A stretch of DNA of 64,000 bases. It comes from JAAXHH01 sp965225915. Its GTDB lineage: Bacteria > JAAXHH01. The stretch covers positions 62,001 to 126,000 of the forward strand of contig OZ245326.1 in NCBI GenBank assembly GCA_965225915.1. Direction: 5' to 3'. Positions 1 to 10,163 of the stretch are shown in pieces. Under the pieces are notes generated by a model. It was not told the DNA's origin, did not search any database, and was given only the letters and a program-made list of their open reading frames with translations. Positions within the stretch are counted from its first letter, which is position 1, and each line of letters starts with the position of its first letter. The position numbers and the translations under genes were made by a program.

Positions 1-639
1 TCCATCGTCTCGGCACGACCCGGCTCAGTTGGCGACCCTGCGGGACAAACGCTGCAAGGCCACGGTCGAAACCGTGGAAGCGGCTCTGACGGGACATTAC
101 CAGCCCGAACACTTGTTCGCGTTGAGTCAGTCGATGGAGTTGTACGATTTCTATCAGGCCAAGATGGCCGAATGCGATCAGGCCATCGAGACGGCTCTGG
201 CACGCCTGGACCCTGTTGGATCGACCTCTCCCGGCACTTTAACAAAGGCGCGGCGTCGCTCCAGGCAATCCAACGAGCCTGCATTTGATGTTCGTAGCGC
301 ACTTTTTACCCTGTTGGGTACGTATCTGACCCTGATGGAAGGGTTCGGACCACATTCGATCTTGCGGCTGATCGGCGAATGCGGCACCGATATGAGCCGC
401 TTTCCTTCGGCCAGGCACTTTGCCTCGTGGCCGACTTTGTCTCCGGGAAACAAGGTGTCCGGCGGGAAGGTGCTCAGCACCCGAACCCGGCGTTCTTCCA
501 ATCGTGCAGCCACGGTCTTTCGCCTGGCAGCGGTCAATGTCGGAAGGACCCAGACGGCCATGGGGGCGTTCTATCGACGGCTGTCCGCACGCGTCGGTAA
601 AGCCAAAGCGGTCACGGCCACGGCTCGTAAACTGGCGGT
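1..639 (+). pseudogene. IS110-family transposase, C-terminal remnant
   Basis: The frame is open from the window edge and runs to a stop at 658, but the last residues are read from the neighbouring IS3-type element. The protein carries the IS116/IS110/IS902 C-terminal domain, seen as FGPHSILRLIGECGTDMSRF, ARHFASWPTLSPGN, and RAATVFRLAAVNVGRTQTAMGAFYRRL. This region contains the serine and helix-hairpin-helix parts of IS110 recombinases. The N-terminal DEDD catalytic domain lies outside the window. The extreme C-terminus is cut by the IS3-type element whose left end begins near 640, so this copy is dead unless transcribed for other reasons. Confidence 0.8.
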
Positions 640-1900
640 TGGAGTTGACCCGGTTTAGCGGACATGTTATCTCTTGTGTTTGAAAGGAGAGTCACATGCC
701 CAGATCCCATGCTCCCTATCCGGCGGCCTTCCGGCAGCAAATGGTCTATCTCGTTCGCTCCGGCCGCAGCCTGAGAAGCGCTGGCCAAGGAGTTCGAGCC
801 CACCTGAGCAAGCTATCCGCAACTGGGCGTGAGCAGGACGACCTGGATCAAGGCAGGCGAACCGACGGCCTGACCACCGAAGATCGGGCCGAACTGCGTC
901 GTCTGCGCCGTGAGAACAAACAGCTCAGGATGGAGCGGGAGATCCTGGCAAAAGCCGCGGCCTTACTTCGCTCGGGAGACCGAGACCCTGCCCGAGTCTT
1001 CTCGTTCATAGAGGCAAGCCAGGCCTCCTATCGGGTTCGCCGGTTGTGCAGGCTGCTGGACGTCTCCCCCAGCGGCTACTACGGATGGCTCATGCGGCTC
1101 GACTCGAAAAGGGCCAGAGACGATGCCATGCTTCTATGCCGGATCCGCTCGATCCATCAACGCTCCCATGGTACCTATGGTGCGCCGCGCATCCATGCGG
1201 AACTTAAGCGAGTTGGGCATACGCGTAGGACCGAAACGTGTGGTCCGCCTGATGCGCATGGCCGCTATCAGCGGGGTATCACGCGGCAGAGCCGTACGCA
1301 CTACAAGGCGCTCGCAGACCGATGAGAAGGCGCCCGATCTGGTCAACCGAGACTTCACCGCTCCTTCCAGATACAGGCTCTGGGTAGCCTTCTATCACCT
1401 ATGTGCCGATCTATGTGGGCTTCCTCTATCTCTCCGTGGTGATAGACGCCTTCAGTCGCCGCGTGGTCGGATGGTCCATGGACAACCATCTGCGAAGCGA
1501 ACTGGTCTCGGATGACCTGGATATGGCTCTTTGCCAGCGTAGACCCGATGGGGTGATCCATCACAGCGACCAGGGATCACAGTACACCTCGGTGGCCTTT
1601 GGCAAGCGATGCAGACAGGCTGGCGTCAGACCGTCCATGGGTTCGGTTGGCGACTGCTACGACAACGCCCTGTAAAGAGAGCTTCTTCGCCAGCCTGGAA
1701 TGCGAACTGCTTGATCGCAGGCGTTTTGCCACAAAGGCCGCCGCCAGACTCGCCCTGTTCGAATACATCGAGGACTTTTACAATACCCATAGACGCCACT
1801 CTTCCCTCGGATACCTGTCACCCATTAACTTCGAAAGGAGGTTCAAGAAAACAGCCTGAATCCCAAACCGTAAACCGTCCACGAAATCGGGTAACATCAA
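640..1900 (+). mobile_element. Degenerate IS3-family element (IS-A)
   Basis: About 1.26 kb bounded by imperfect terminal inverted repeats. The left end (from 640) reads TGGAGTTGACCCGGTTTAGC. The right end (to 1900) on the opposite strand reads TTGATGTTACCCGATTTCG. The two share TxGAnxTxACCCGxTTT. The element separates an IS110 remnant on the left from the 3' remnant of a different IS3 element on the right, so it sits at the join of two older insertions. No convincing target-site duplication was seen. Confidence 0.7.
696..1858 (+). pseudogene. IS3-family transposase (OrfAB type), multiply frameshifted
   Basis: A DDE transposase can be reassembled only by switching frames. The N-terminal HTH/leucine-zipper part (RAELRRLRRENKQLRMEREI) and HTH_21 part (VSPSGYYGWL, GTYGAPRIHAEL) are in the first frame. 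GIRVGPKRVVRLMRMAAISG follows in a second frame from about 1220, then YVGFLYLSVVIDAFSRRVVG and IHHSDQGSQYTSVAF in a third from about 1403. ESFFASLECELLDRRRF and YLSPINFERRF follow after another shift near 1670. Two compensating shifts also garble residues 27-45. The ATG has a good ribosome site (AAAGGAGAG). The gene cannot make a functional protein. Confidence 0.85.
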
Positions 1901-2166
1901 TCAGTATGAGTCGGCGCGGCAATCCTTATGACAACGCAAAAGAAAAACGCTTCATCAGGACCCTCAAATACGAGGAGTTCTATCTCTACGAGTACGAATC
2001 CCTTGAAGAAGCCCGATCATGAATCGCCTACTTCATCGACAAGCTATACACTCGTAAACGCTTGCACTCAGCCTTGGACTACACACCACCTGCTGAGTTC
2101 GAGCAAATCATGGCACCTGCCAAAACTGTAGTTTAACTGGTTGTCCCTTTTTTGGGGTGGACTACT
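1899..2166 (+). mobile_element. 3' remnant of an IS3-family element of the same type as the copy at 16573-17844
   Basis: The stretch encodes SMSRRGNPYDNAK and FIRTLKYEE, the region around the catalytic glutamate of the OrfB seen at 16603-17466. It then runs into a stop (TCA TGA) where the longer copy reads on. The remaining C-terminal codons are recognisable up to about 2136. The sequence ends in the element's right terminus (TTTAACTGGTTGTCCC, then GGGGTGGACTACT), matching the termini at 16573, 21274 and 22725. The 5' part is missing and replaced by IS-A. The last base of the terminus lies one base before the ATG of the giant lipoprotein gene. Confidence 0.8.
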
Positions 2167-2167
2167 A

Positions 2168-5100
2168 ATGATCATTTACAGTCTTTCTCTTCGAAACTTA
2201 CCATTACTCGCCTGTTTGGCTATGATAGTACTCACCACTTGTGGCAAAGACAGTCCCACTAAGTCAAAACCTCCTGAACCACCGCCCGTCGTGACACCGG
2301 TAGCCACCAGGGTAGATATTTCGCCATCATCTGCCACACTGAATTCGGTTGGTCAAACCGTCCAGTTGGTCGCAAAGGTCTTTGATCAGAACAATACGCT
2401 CATGAGCAGCGCAGTCGTGACCTGGACCAGCAGTGAAATCGGCGTGGCAATGGTCACCGCGCAGGGCCTGGTGACTTCGGTGAAGAACGGAGTCGCCCAG
2501 ATCAACGCAAGAGCCGGCGACACTTCAGCGACCGCTACCGTCACCGTCGTCCAGGTGGCAAACCGCATTACGATCACGCCGCCTTCGGCCACACTGATGT
2601 CTATCGGCGAGACGTTTCAACTGACCGCGAGCGTTCTCGATCAGATCGGGCAGTCCGTAGCTGACGCCGAGGTCGAATGGTCCAGCAGCGATGATAACGT
2701 GGCCGCCGTCGACGACCAGGGGCTCGTCACCGCGGTCATGAACGGCGCCGTCCAGATCAACGCAAGAGCCGGCAACGCTTCAGCGACCGCTACCGTCACC
2801 GTCGCCCAGGTGGCAAACCGCATTACGATCACGCCGCCTTCGGCCACACTGATGTCTATCGGCGAGACGTTTCAACTGACCGCGAGCGTTCTCGATCAGA
2901 ACGGGCAGTCCGTAGCTGACGCCGAGGTCGAATGGTCCAGCAGCGATGATAACGTGGCCGCCGTCGACGACCAGGGGCTCGTCACCGCGGTCATGAACGG
3001 CGCCGTCCAGATCAACGCAAGAGCCGGCAACGCTTCAGCGACCGCTACCGTCACCGTCGCCCAGGTGGCAAACCGCATTACGATCACGCCGCCTTCGGCC
3101 ACACTGATGTCTATCGGCGAGACGTTTCAACTGACCGCGAGCGTTCTCGATCAGAACGGGCAGTCCGTAGCTGACGCCGAGGTCGAATGGTCCAGCAGCG
3201 ATGATAACGTGGCCGCCGTCGACGACCAGGGGCTCGTCACCGCGGTCATGAACGGCGCCGTCCAGATCAACGCAAGAGTCGGCAACGCTTCAGCGACCGC
3301 TACCGTCACCGTCGCCCAGGTGGCAAACCGCATTACGATCACGCCGCCTTCGGCCACACTGATGTCTATCGGCGAGACGTTTCAACTGACCGCGAGCGTT
3401 CTCGATCAGAACGGGCAGCCCGTGGCTGACGCCCAAGTCAACTGGTCCAGCAGCGACGATAACGTGGCAGTTGTCAACGCCACGGCTCTGGTCACCGCAG
3501 TTATGAACGGCACGGCGGTGATATCGGCGGAAGCAGACAGTGAAACTGCATCAGTTGGTGTCACGGTCCTGCAGGCCCCTGGATCGATACTTATCGTGCC
3601 GGAAAATGTAGTTCTCACGTTTATCGGCGAGACCGCTCAGCTGAACGCAAGCGTTCTTGACCTGAATCTAAATCGAGTGTTGGATGCTAACGTTGAATGG
3701 GAAAGTAGTAAACCTGGTGTGGCACCTGTTAATGAACAGGGGCTGGTCACTGCTGTTATGAATGGTGATACACGGATTGTTGCACGATCTGGTGATGTTG
3801 CAGCGAGCGTTAGCATTTTGGTTCTCGGACCAGGTTCGGACAGGGAGGTATTAGCTGAGATTTACAAAATCCTTGATGGCTCCAATTGGTATACTGGGAC
3901 AAATTGGAACACCAGTGTCCCTCTGGAAGAGTGGTTTGGAGTTACAACCAATAAAGAAGGTCGAGTAACAGAACTAAACTTGGGGAACAACAACCTCAGG
4001 GGAGTGCTTCCTCCAGAAACAGGACACTTGGTTTACCTCGAAGGGCTTGCACTAGACAGTAATAGGTTGACCGGAGCTATTCCGCCCGAAATCGGCCTTC
4101 TCACCAATCTCACCCATCTATATCTCTACGACAACCAATTGTCCGACGCCGTTCCACATGAATTGGGTGATTTGACTAATCTTCTACATCTTTGTCTCGA
4201 CCGAAACCTGTTAACAGGATCTGTTCCTCAAGAACTAAGCCAGTTGAAAAACCTCAAATGGTTACACCTCTACGACAACTTCGACTTATCTGGGCCACTA
4301 CCTGAATCAATAACCGGGTTGAGTTTATCCGCACTTCTGCTTCAAAGAACTCAGGTATGTGCACCGATGAGCGAACGGTTTAGAGAATGGCTAGGTACGA
4401 TACATGATACCCGCGTAGCGGACTGCGGGGAACGGAACATCGACAGGGATGTTCTGGTAGCTTTGTACAACGCAACATACGGATCGAATTGGATAAACAA
4501 TACAAACTGGTTGAGCGATATGCCTTTGGGCAGTTGGCATGGAGTTTACACCGACCGAAATGGTCGGGTAGTACGGCTATCGCTACATTCAAACAACCTT
4601 ACTGGCACATTACCCCCCGAACTCGGTCAGCTGACTCAACTGTATAGTTTATATCTGTCGGATAACCAGTTAACAGGGAACATCACACCAAACATTGGAG
4701 GTCTGAAAAACCTGAAACAGCTGTTACTGGGTGCGAACCGGTTTTACGGTTCTATACCACCGGAACTCGCTCAACTGACCAAACTAGTTGAGCTGAAACT
4801 AAATAATAACCTGCTGACAGGATCAATACCGCCCGATCTTGGACAACTGACCAATCTAGTTAATCTGAGACTAACTAATAACCTGCTGACAGGATCAATA
4901 CCGCCCGATCTTGGACAATTGAGCAACCTTACTTCATTGTGGCTTGATGAAAACAATCTAACAGGTTCTATTCCGCCCGAACTTGGTCAATTGAGCAACC
5001 TTACTTCATTGTGGCTTGATGAAAACAAACTATCAGGATCTATACCGCCCGAGCTTGGTCAAATGAGCAACCTTAGGCAATTAAGCCTTAGTAACAATGT

Positions 5101-8100
5101 TCTTACGGGTTCAATACCGCCTGAGCTTGGTCAATTGAGCAACCTTAGGCAATTACGCCTTAGTAACAATGTTCTTACGGGTTCAATACCGCCTGAGCTT
5201 GGTCAATTGAGCAACCTTTCTTCATTGCGGCTTAATGAAAACAAACTATCTGGTTCCATTCCACATGAAATTGGACGGTTGTCAAACTTAACTAACCTAG
5301 GACTATCCAACAATCAGTTAACCGGAGATATCCCTCCAGAACTTTGGCAGTTGGATAAGATAGAACTTATAAGTTTACCAAGGAACCAATTGACGGGATC
5401 AATACCTCCTGATATCGGACGAATGTCCAGTTTACGGGTACTATCAATAGGTGAAAATCGTTTATTGGGGAACATACCAACACAACTCGGACAGCTTTCC
5501 AATCTAGCCCACATTTGGATCGCAGGAAACCAGTTGACCGGGGAAATACCGCCTGAGCTTGGACGACTGAGCAATCTCGAATCTCTGTTACTTGCAAGTA
5601 ACAGGTTATCCGGTTCTGTGCCTCCTGAACTGGGGAATCTCACCAACCTAACGGAATTAGACTTGACAAGGAACGAGTCCTTGAATGGTGCACTTCCAGT
5701 TACCCTGACAAACCTTGTTAAACTTCGTGGTCTGTCCATTTTAGAAACACAACTCTGCGTACCTACCGATGAAGCGTTTCAAGATTGGCTGGGTGCTATT
5801 ATTAGAACCGAGGTAGTCCTTTGCGAAGACGAAAGTGCGGACAAAGACGTTCTGGTTACTCTATACAACACGACCGGCGGCTCAACTTGGCACAACAATA
5901 CCAACTGGCTGAGTGATCAGCCACTAAGCCAATGGTACGGCGTAACAGCAGGTCACTTTGGTCGAGTGGAGAACATTGATCTTCGGAGCAATAACCTAAG
6001 AGGGACACTTCCTAGGGAACTTGGCAATCTCGACAAACTGCGTAATCTCAAGCTAGATACCAACCCAGACCTAACCGGTGCATTGCCCCGTGAACTGTCA
6101 GATCTTGATCTTGAGTCCTTGGTACTTGATGGAACGAACCTGTGCATACCAGTGGACGAGGATTTACAGGCGTGGTTCCAGCGAGTATCGGAAAGTACCA
6201 TTGCTACATGTAGTGAGCCTTCTTCGGATCGGGAAGTACTCGTAGCGTTTTACCATGCGACAGATGGTGTACATTGGCACAACAACTCGAACTGGTTGAG
6301 CGATCTTCCCCTTGATCAGTGGCACGGAGTTGTAACCAATTCCGCAGGGAAAGTGTTTAAGTTGATTCTCCAAACCAACAACTTAACCGGTGAAATCCCA
6401 ACATCGATTGGGAATCTATCAAATCTCGATATTATGATATTGGATGGCAACAACCTGCATGGTGAGATTCCGCCATCAATCGGCAAACTGAGTAACCTTT
6501 ATACGCTTTGGCTTTCGTTAAACAACCTGGTTGGTTCTATACCAGCTTCAATAGGGAAGCTTAACTTCCTTAATCAGTTGGCACTGGGCAACAACCGGTT
6601 GACAGGCAGCATACCTCCCCAGTTGGGTCAGCTCGCCAATCTTCAATATCTTCGTCTTGATTACAACGAGTTGTCAGGAAGTATACCTCCGGAGTTCGGT
6701 AACCTCGGGCGCCTGAGTTCATTGCAACTATCTGAAAACCAGTTGACAGGGAACATACCAAAGGAGTTAGGACAACTCGCCAATCTTCAATCTCTTAGTC
6801 TTGATTACAACGAGTTGTCAGGAAGTATACCTCCGGAGTTCGGTAACCTCGGGCGCCTGAGATCATTGCAACTATCTGAAAACCAGTTGACAGGGAACAT
6901 ACCAAAGGAGTTAGGACAACTGGAAAACCTCGAGAGCCTGTGGGCATCTCATAACCAGTTGACAGGGGGCATTCCACCTGAGTTTGGTAACCTCGGGCGT
7001 CTGAAATTTCTCGGCTTGGGGTCCAATCCCGATATGTCGGGAGCTTTGCCTCAATCGCTTTTTAGTCTCCGACTTGAATATCTAGATACGAGCGGGACAA
7101 AACTATGTGTTCCACAGAATGCCGACTTTCTAGCATGGCTAGATGGTATTCCCACAACTCAGATGGTTGCATGCCCGCTTACCATCGACCTGGGAGTATC
7201 ATCGGCTTACCTCACACAGGCGGTACAGTCTTTAATACGTCCCGTTCCCTTGGTGGCTGACGAACACGCTCTCTTGAGGGTGTTTCTAGCTTCGAACGGC
7301 ACCGTTACCAACAAGCCCGCGGTTCAGGCAACGTTCTATCTCGATGGTGAGGAAGTCTACTCTGTAACAATTCCATCCGAAGGGGTGAAGATACCAGATA
7401 AAATAGACGAAAGTTCGCTTGTAATTTCCGCAAACTCTCTGGTGCCAGCGGAAGTAATCCGTCCAGGTTTGGAATTCATTGTGGAGATTGAAAGCGATAG
7501 CGCTTTATTTACCGAATCTCGTACAAAGAGCCGATTACCCGAAACTGGTAGATTGGCTGTTGATGTCTGGGACATGCCGGTTCTTAATCTGACTATAGTG
7601 CCACTACTTTGGGACGAGGATCCTGATTTTGCCACAGTTAATCAGACCCAAGGTATGGATGCCAACGACGATTTGTTTCGGATGACCCGTGATCTACTTC
7701 CGGTTCAAGAGTTCCAGCTCACCGTACGGGAACCCGTTTACATTTCTACAGATCCTGCATTCGGTCAGGACATTAGTGAGTTGATTGGGGCTTTGGAAGT
7801 GATCCGTGCAATGGACGCCGCAAGTGGGTACTATATGGGGGTGCTGAGGACTGGTGGAGGCGCAGCAAGACGACCTGGTTTTGTTAGTATTTCCGGACTC
7901 TTTGAAGAAACTGTCGCCCACGAACTTGGTCACAACCTGAGCCTTGGGCACGCACCCTGTAATTCACGCCTGGGTGAGATTACTGGACTCGACCTGAGCT
8001 TCCCGAACGATGATGGAAATATTGGTGCCTGGGGTTATGATATCAATAGCAGCTCGTTGATACATCCTGTAACTCCAGACCTTATGAGCTATTGTGATCC

Positions 8101-8662
8101 CGAGTGGATCAGTGACTACAACTTTACGAAAGCTTTGAACTATCGAGTTACGGATGAAGAAAAGTATCTGTTGGCGTCTACCTACTCTTCCCCTACGAAG
8201 TCTTTACTACTATGGGGTGGATTGAGCGAAATGGGCAAATTATACCTCGAGCCAGCGTTCGTGGTCGATGTACCACCATCGCTACCTCAGATAGAGGGAC
8301 CATATCAGCTTGCCGGGTTAGACTTTCATGGCAACACGCTGTTCCGCTTACAATTTGATATACCTGATCTTGCAGACAGTAATGGTGGTGGCGCATTCGC
8401 ATTTACTCTTCCTGTGGGGGAAGACTGGTCTTCCAGGCTGTCACGCATCACGCTTTCAGGTCCCGAAGGGATCGAGGAGATATCCAAAACAGGAGATCGT
8501 TCCTCAGCATTACTATTGGACCAAGTCAGTGGTAAGGTCCGCGGCATCTTGAGAGACTGGCCGAAACCATCAATGACTTTATTGAACGTACGACGTGTGT
8601 TACCGGAACCTGGATTGGAAGTTGTGGTTAGTAGGGGTATCCCAGATACCTCTTCGTGGTAG
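2168..8662 (+). CDS. Giant lipoprotein: 6 BIG2 Ig repeats, 4 LRR blocks, C-terminal metzincin-like protease
   Basis: 2164 residues from ATG 2168; a TTG at 2141 lies inside the upstream IS end and is less likely. A hydrophobic leader ends in VLTTCGKDSPTK, a lipobox with an unusual Thr at -1, followed by a Pro-rich linker. Six BIG2 Ig-like repeats span about residues 48-550. Four blocks of 24-residue plant-type LRRs (LTGSIPPELGQLSNL) follow, each opened by a cap such as DREVLVAFYHATDG...NWLSD.PL..WHGV at about residues 558, 758, 1224 and 1353. Near residue 1918 is HELGHNLSLGH and near 1973 the Met-turn DLMSYC, giving a zincin active site. A beta-rich C-terminal domain follows. It is probably anchored at the cell surface, with Ig stalks and LRRs for binding and a protease for cutting. 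The LRR part is visibly more AT-rich than the housekeeping genes. Confidence 0.85.
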   Translation: MIIYSLSLRNLPLLACLAMIVLTTCGKDSPTKSKPPEPPPVVTPVATRVDISPSSATLNSVGQTVQLVAKVFDQNNTLMSSAVVTWTSSEIGVAMVTAQGLVTSVKNGVAQINARAGDTSATATVTVVQVANRITITPPSATLMSIGETFQLTASVLDQIGQSVADAEVEWSSSDDNVAAVDDQGLVTAVMNGAVQINARAGNASATATVTVAQVANRITITPPSATLMSIGETFQLTASVLDQNGQSVADAEVEWSSSDDNVAAVDDQGLVTAVMNGAVQINARAGNASATATVTVAQVANRITITPPSATLMSIGETFQLTASVLDQNGQSVADAEVEWSSSDDNVAAVDDQGLVTAVMNGAVQINARVGNASATATVTVAQVANRITITPPSATLMSIGETFQLTASVLDQNGQPVADAQVNWSSSDDNVAVVNATALVTAVMNGTAVISAEADSETASVGVTVLQAPGSILIVPENVVLTFIGETAQLNASVLDLNLNRVLDANVEWESSKPGVAPVNEQGLVTAVMNGDTRIVARSGDVAASVSILVLGPGSDREVLAEIYKILDGSNWYTGTNWNTSVPLEEWFGVTTNKEGRVTELNLGNNNLRGVLPPETGHLVYLEGLALDSNRLTGAIPPEIGLLTNLTHLYLYDNQLSDAVPHELGDLTNLLHLCLDRNLLTGSVPQELSQLKNLKWLHLYDNFDLSGPLPESITGLSLSALLLQRTQVCAPMSERFREWLGTIHDTRVADCGERNIDRDVLVALYNATYGSNWINNTNWLSDMPLGSWHGVYTDRNGRVVRLSLHSNNLTGTLPPELGQLTQLYSLYLSDNQLTGNITPNIGGLKNLKQLLLGANRFYGSIPPELAQLTKLVELKLNNNLLTGSIPPDLGQLTNLVNLRLTNNLLTGSIPPDLGQLSNLTSLWLDENNLTGSIPPELGQLSNLTSLWLDENKLSGSIPPELGQMSNLRQLSLSNNVLTGSIPPELGQLSNLRQLRLSNNVLTGSIPPELGQLSNLSSLRLNENKLSGSIPHEIGRLSNLTNLGLSNNQLTGDIPPELWQLDKIELISLPRNQLTGSIPPDIGRMSSLRVLSIGENRLLGNIPTQLGQLSNLAHIWIAGNQLTGEIPPELGRLSNLESLLLASNRLSGSVPPELGNLTNLTELDLTRNESLNGALPVTLTNLVKLRGLSILETQLCVPTDEAFQDWLGAIIRTEVVLCEDESADKDVLVTLYNTTGGSTWHNNTNWLSDQPLSQWYGVTAGHFGRVENIDLRSNNLRGTLPRELGNLDKLRNLKLDTNPDLTGALPRELSDLDLESLVLDGTNLCIPVDEDLQAWFQRVSESTIATCSEPSSDREVLVAFYHATDGVHWHNNSNWLSDLPLDQWHGVVTNSAGKVFKLILQTNNLTGEIPTSIGNLSNLDIMILDGNNLHGEIPPSIGKLSNLYTLWLSLNNLVGSIPASIGKLNFLNQLALGNNRLTGSIPPQLGQLANLQYLRLDYNELSGSIPPEFGNLGRLSSLQLSENQLTGNIPKELGQLANLQSLSLDYNELSGSIPPEFGNLGRLRSLQLSENQLTGNIPKELGQLENLESLWASHNQLTGGIPPEFGNLGRLKFLGLGSNPDMSGALPQSLFSLRLEYLDTSGTKLCVPQNADFLAWLDGIPTTQMVACPLTIDLGVSSAYLTQAVQSLIRPVPLVADEHALLRVFLASNGTVTNKPAVQATFYLDGEEVYSVTIPSEGVKIPDKIDESSLVISANSLVPAEVIRPGLEFIVEIESDSALFTESRTKSRLPETGRLAVDVWDMPVLNLTIVPLLWDEDPDFATVNQTQGMDANDDLFRMTRDLLPVQEFQLTVREPVYISTDPAFGQDISELIGALEVIRAMDAASGYYMGVLRTGGGAARRPGFVSISGLFEETVAHELGHNLSLGHAPCNSRLGEITGLDLSFPNDDGNIGAWGYDINSSSLIHPVTPDLMSYCDPEWISDYNFTKALNYRVTDEEKYLLASTYSSPTKSLLLWGGLSEMGKLYLEPAFVVDVPPSLPQIEGPYQLAGLDFHGNTLFRLQFDIPDLADSNGGGAFAFTLPVGEDWSSRLSRITLSGPEGIEEISKTGDRSSALLLDQVSGKVRGILRDWPKPSMTLLNVRRVLPEPGLEVVVSRGIPDTSSW
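2564..3583 (+). repeat. Four tandem 255-bp BIG2 repeats, first three nearly identical
   Basis: Units start at 2564, 2819, 3074 and 3329, exactly 85 codons apart. Units 1-3 differ at only one or two bases (CAGATC/CAGAAC; AGAGCC/AGAGTC), while unit 4 diverges in its second half. The near identity, including third codon positions, points to recent duplication or gene conversion. Repeat number may vary between strains, and short-read assembly may have collapsed copies. Confidence 0.95.
6640..6930 (+). repeat. 144-bp direct repeat inside the LRR region
   Basis: A run coding for two LRR units (YNELSGSIPPEFGNLGRL, then LQLSENQLTGNIPKELGQL) occurs twice 144 bp apart, near 6662 and 6806, with almost no base changes. 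This shows the LRR array also grew by recent in-frame duplication of pairs of 24-residue repeats. Confidence 0.8.
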
Positions 8663-8714
8663 CATAAACCAACCAGGTCTATTAATGGATCAATCGTTAT
8701 CCAAATATAGGAAC

Positions 8715-8756
8715 CTCTGATCAACCCGGTTGTCCGATCACGTGGTATGATCAGAG
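8715..8756. other. 9-bp inverted repeat downstream of the giant gene
   Basis: CTCTGATCA (8715-8723) is matched by TGATCAGAG (8748-8756) with a 24-base spacer. It lies about 50 bp after the stop at 8662 and before the IS256-type element. There is no following T-run, so it is not a classical terminator. It could be part of a termination or processing structure, or a leftover of insertion. Confidence 0.35.
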
Positions 8757-8828
8757 TCTGTTTAGAGGGCGATCAAGTTGATAATGGTGTCGTTTTGGGT
8801 ACTTGTGAGGGTGTTTTCGGCCTCAGAT

Positions 8829-10163
8829 GAGTCTGTAACAAGTTTTGTGTAACTGGCAATAGCCTGTATCTTGCTCACAAGGAGGAAGTGCTATGGCCAG
8901 AGAAAGAAAACCCTCAAGTAAGATCGACCGTCTTTTGGATGAGCTCATGGAAGACGGGGTGGACGCCGAGGACCTGTTCGGCGAAGACGGCCTGCTCAAG
9001 CGCATGAAGAAGCGCATGGCCGAACGGATCCTGGAAACCGAGCTCACCGATCATCTCGGCTACGAGAAGCATGCCCCCGATGGCAGGAACCGCGGCAACA
9101 GTCGCAACGGCAAGACCACCAAGACGCTCAAGGACGACAAGGGCGATCTGCCGGTAGAGATCCCCCGGGACCGCGAGGGCTCCTTCGATCCCAAGCTGAT
9201 CCGCAAGTACCAGACGCGTTGGCCGGATTTCGACGACAAGATCATCTCCATGTACGCAAGGGGCATGAGCACCCGCGATATCCAGGGCCACATCGAAGAT
9301 CGCATGCGGAGTGGCCATCTCGCCCGAACTGGTCTCGCGGATCACCGACACCGTAACCGACGAGGTCCTGGCCTGGCAGTCGCGGCCCCTGGATGAGGTC
9401 TATCCGATCCTGTTCCTGGATGCCCTGTTCGTCAAGATACGTGACAGCGGCACCATACGGAACAAGGCGGTCTACCTGGCCCTGGGCGTTAACCTGCGCG
9501 GCGACAAGGAACTCCTGGGGCTCTGGATCGAGCAGAACGAAGGGGCAAAGTTCTGGCTCCACGTACTGACCGAACTGAAGAACCGGGGTGTTCTTGATAT
9601 CTTCATCGCCTGCTGCGACGGCCTCTCCGGCTTCCCCCAGGCCATAGAGACGGTGTATCCCAAGGCCCAGGTGCAACTCTGCATCGTCCACATGGTGCGT
9701 AACAGCCTGACCTACGTCTCCTGGAAACACCGTAAGCAGGTGGCCAAGGATCTCCGGGCGATATACCAGGCCGCTACCTTGGAGCAGGCTGAGGCCGCGC
9801 TTTATCGCTTTGCCGAACACTGGGATAAGCAATATCCCACGATCAGCCGGCTATGGCGCAGACACTGGGACCATCTGACCCCGTTCTTCGCCTTCCCACA
9901 GGAGATCAGGAAGGTCATCTACACTACGAATGCCATCGAATCCATGAACCGGGGACTGCGCAAGATCATCAAGACCAGAGGCGCTTTCCCCACGGACGAG
10001 GCGGCCAGGAAACTGCTCAATCTGTCCCTGCTCAATCTGTCCCGAAGGTGGACCCGGCCCCTTGTCCACTGGACGGCCGCAATCAACCAGTTCATCATCA
10101 TGTACGAAGACAGAGTGCCCGTCACATGAAACAGTCAGTTACACAAAATACGTGACAGACCCT
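8829..10163 (+). mobile_element. IS256-family (mutator type) element
   Basis: Inverted termini are visible. The left end, GAGTCTGTAACAAGTTTTGT followed by GTAACTG, matches the reverse complement of the right end, GGGTCTGTCACGTATTTTGT followed by GTAACTG, around 10136-10163. Between them lies a single transposase gene broken by one frameshift. No clear 8-9 bp target duplication was seen. The element separates the first and second giant lipoprotein genes. Confidence 0.8.
8893..10129 (+). pseudogene. IS256-family transposase, frameshifted near 9300
   Basis: The first frame (8893 to about 9305) gives the N-terminal region with LLDELMEDGVDAEDLFGEDG, LGYEKHAPDGRNRGNSRNG, and MSTRDIQGHIED. The second frame (from about 9311) continues directly with VAISPELVSRITDTV, the catalytic region LFLDALFVKIRD, IACCDGLSGFPQAI, and YTTNAIESMNRGLRK (the Asp, Asp and Glu of the DDE triad). 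The sequence GATCGCATGCGGAGTGGCC carries a small indel at the join. The joined product would be about 410 residues, the usual length. Ribosome site AAGGAGGAAG precedes the ATG. A sequencing error cannot be excluded. Confidence 0.9.

Noticed and set aside
2564..3583. CRISPR-like periodic repeats
   Set aside because: The 255-bp units are in-frame protein repeats with no spacers, and no cas genes are nearby.
2386..3618. Series of repeated 68-70 codon frames on the minus strand
   Set aside because: They recur every 255 bp only because they are the complement of the BIG2 repeats.
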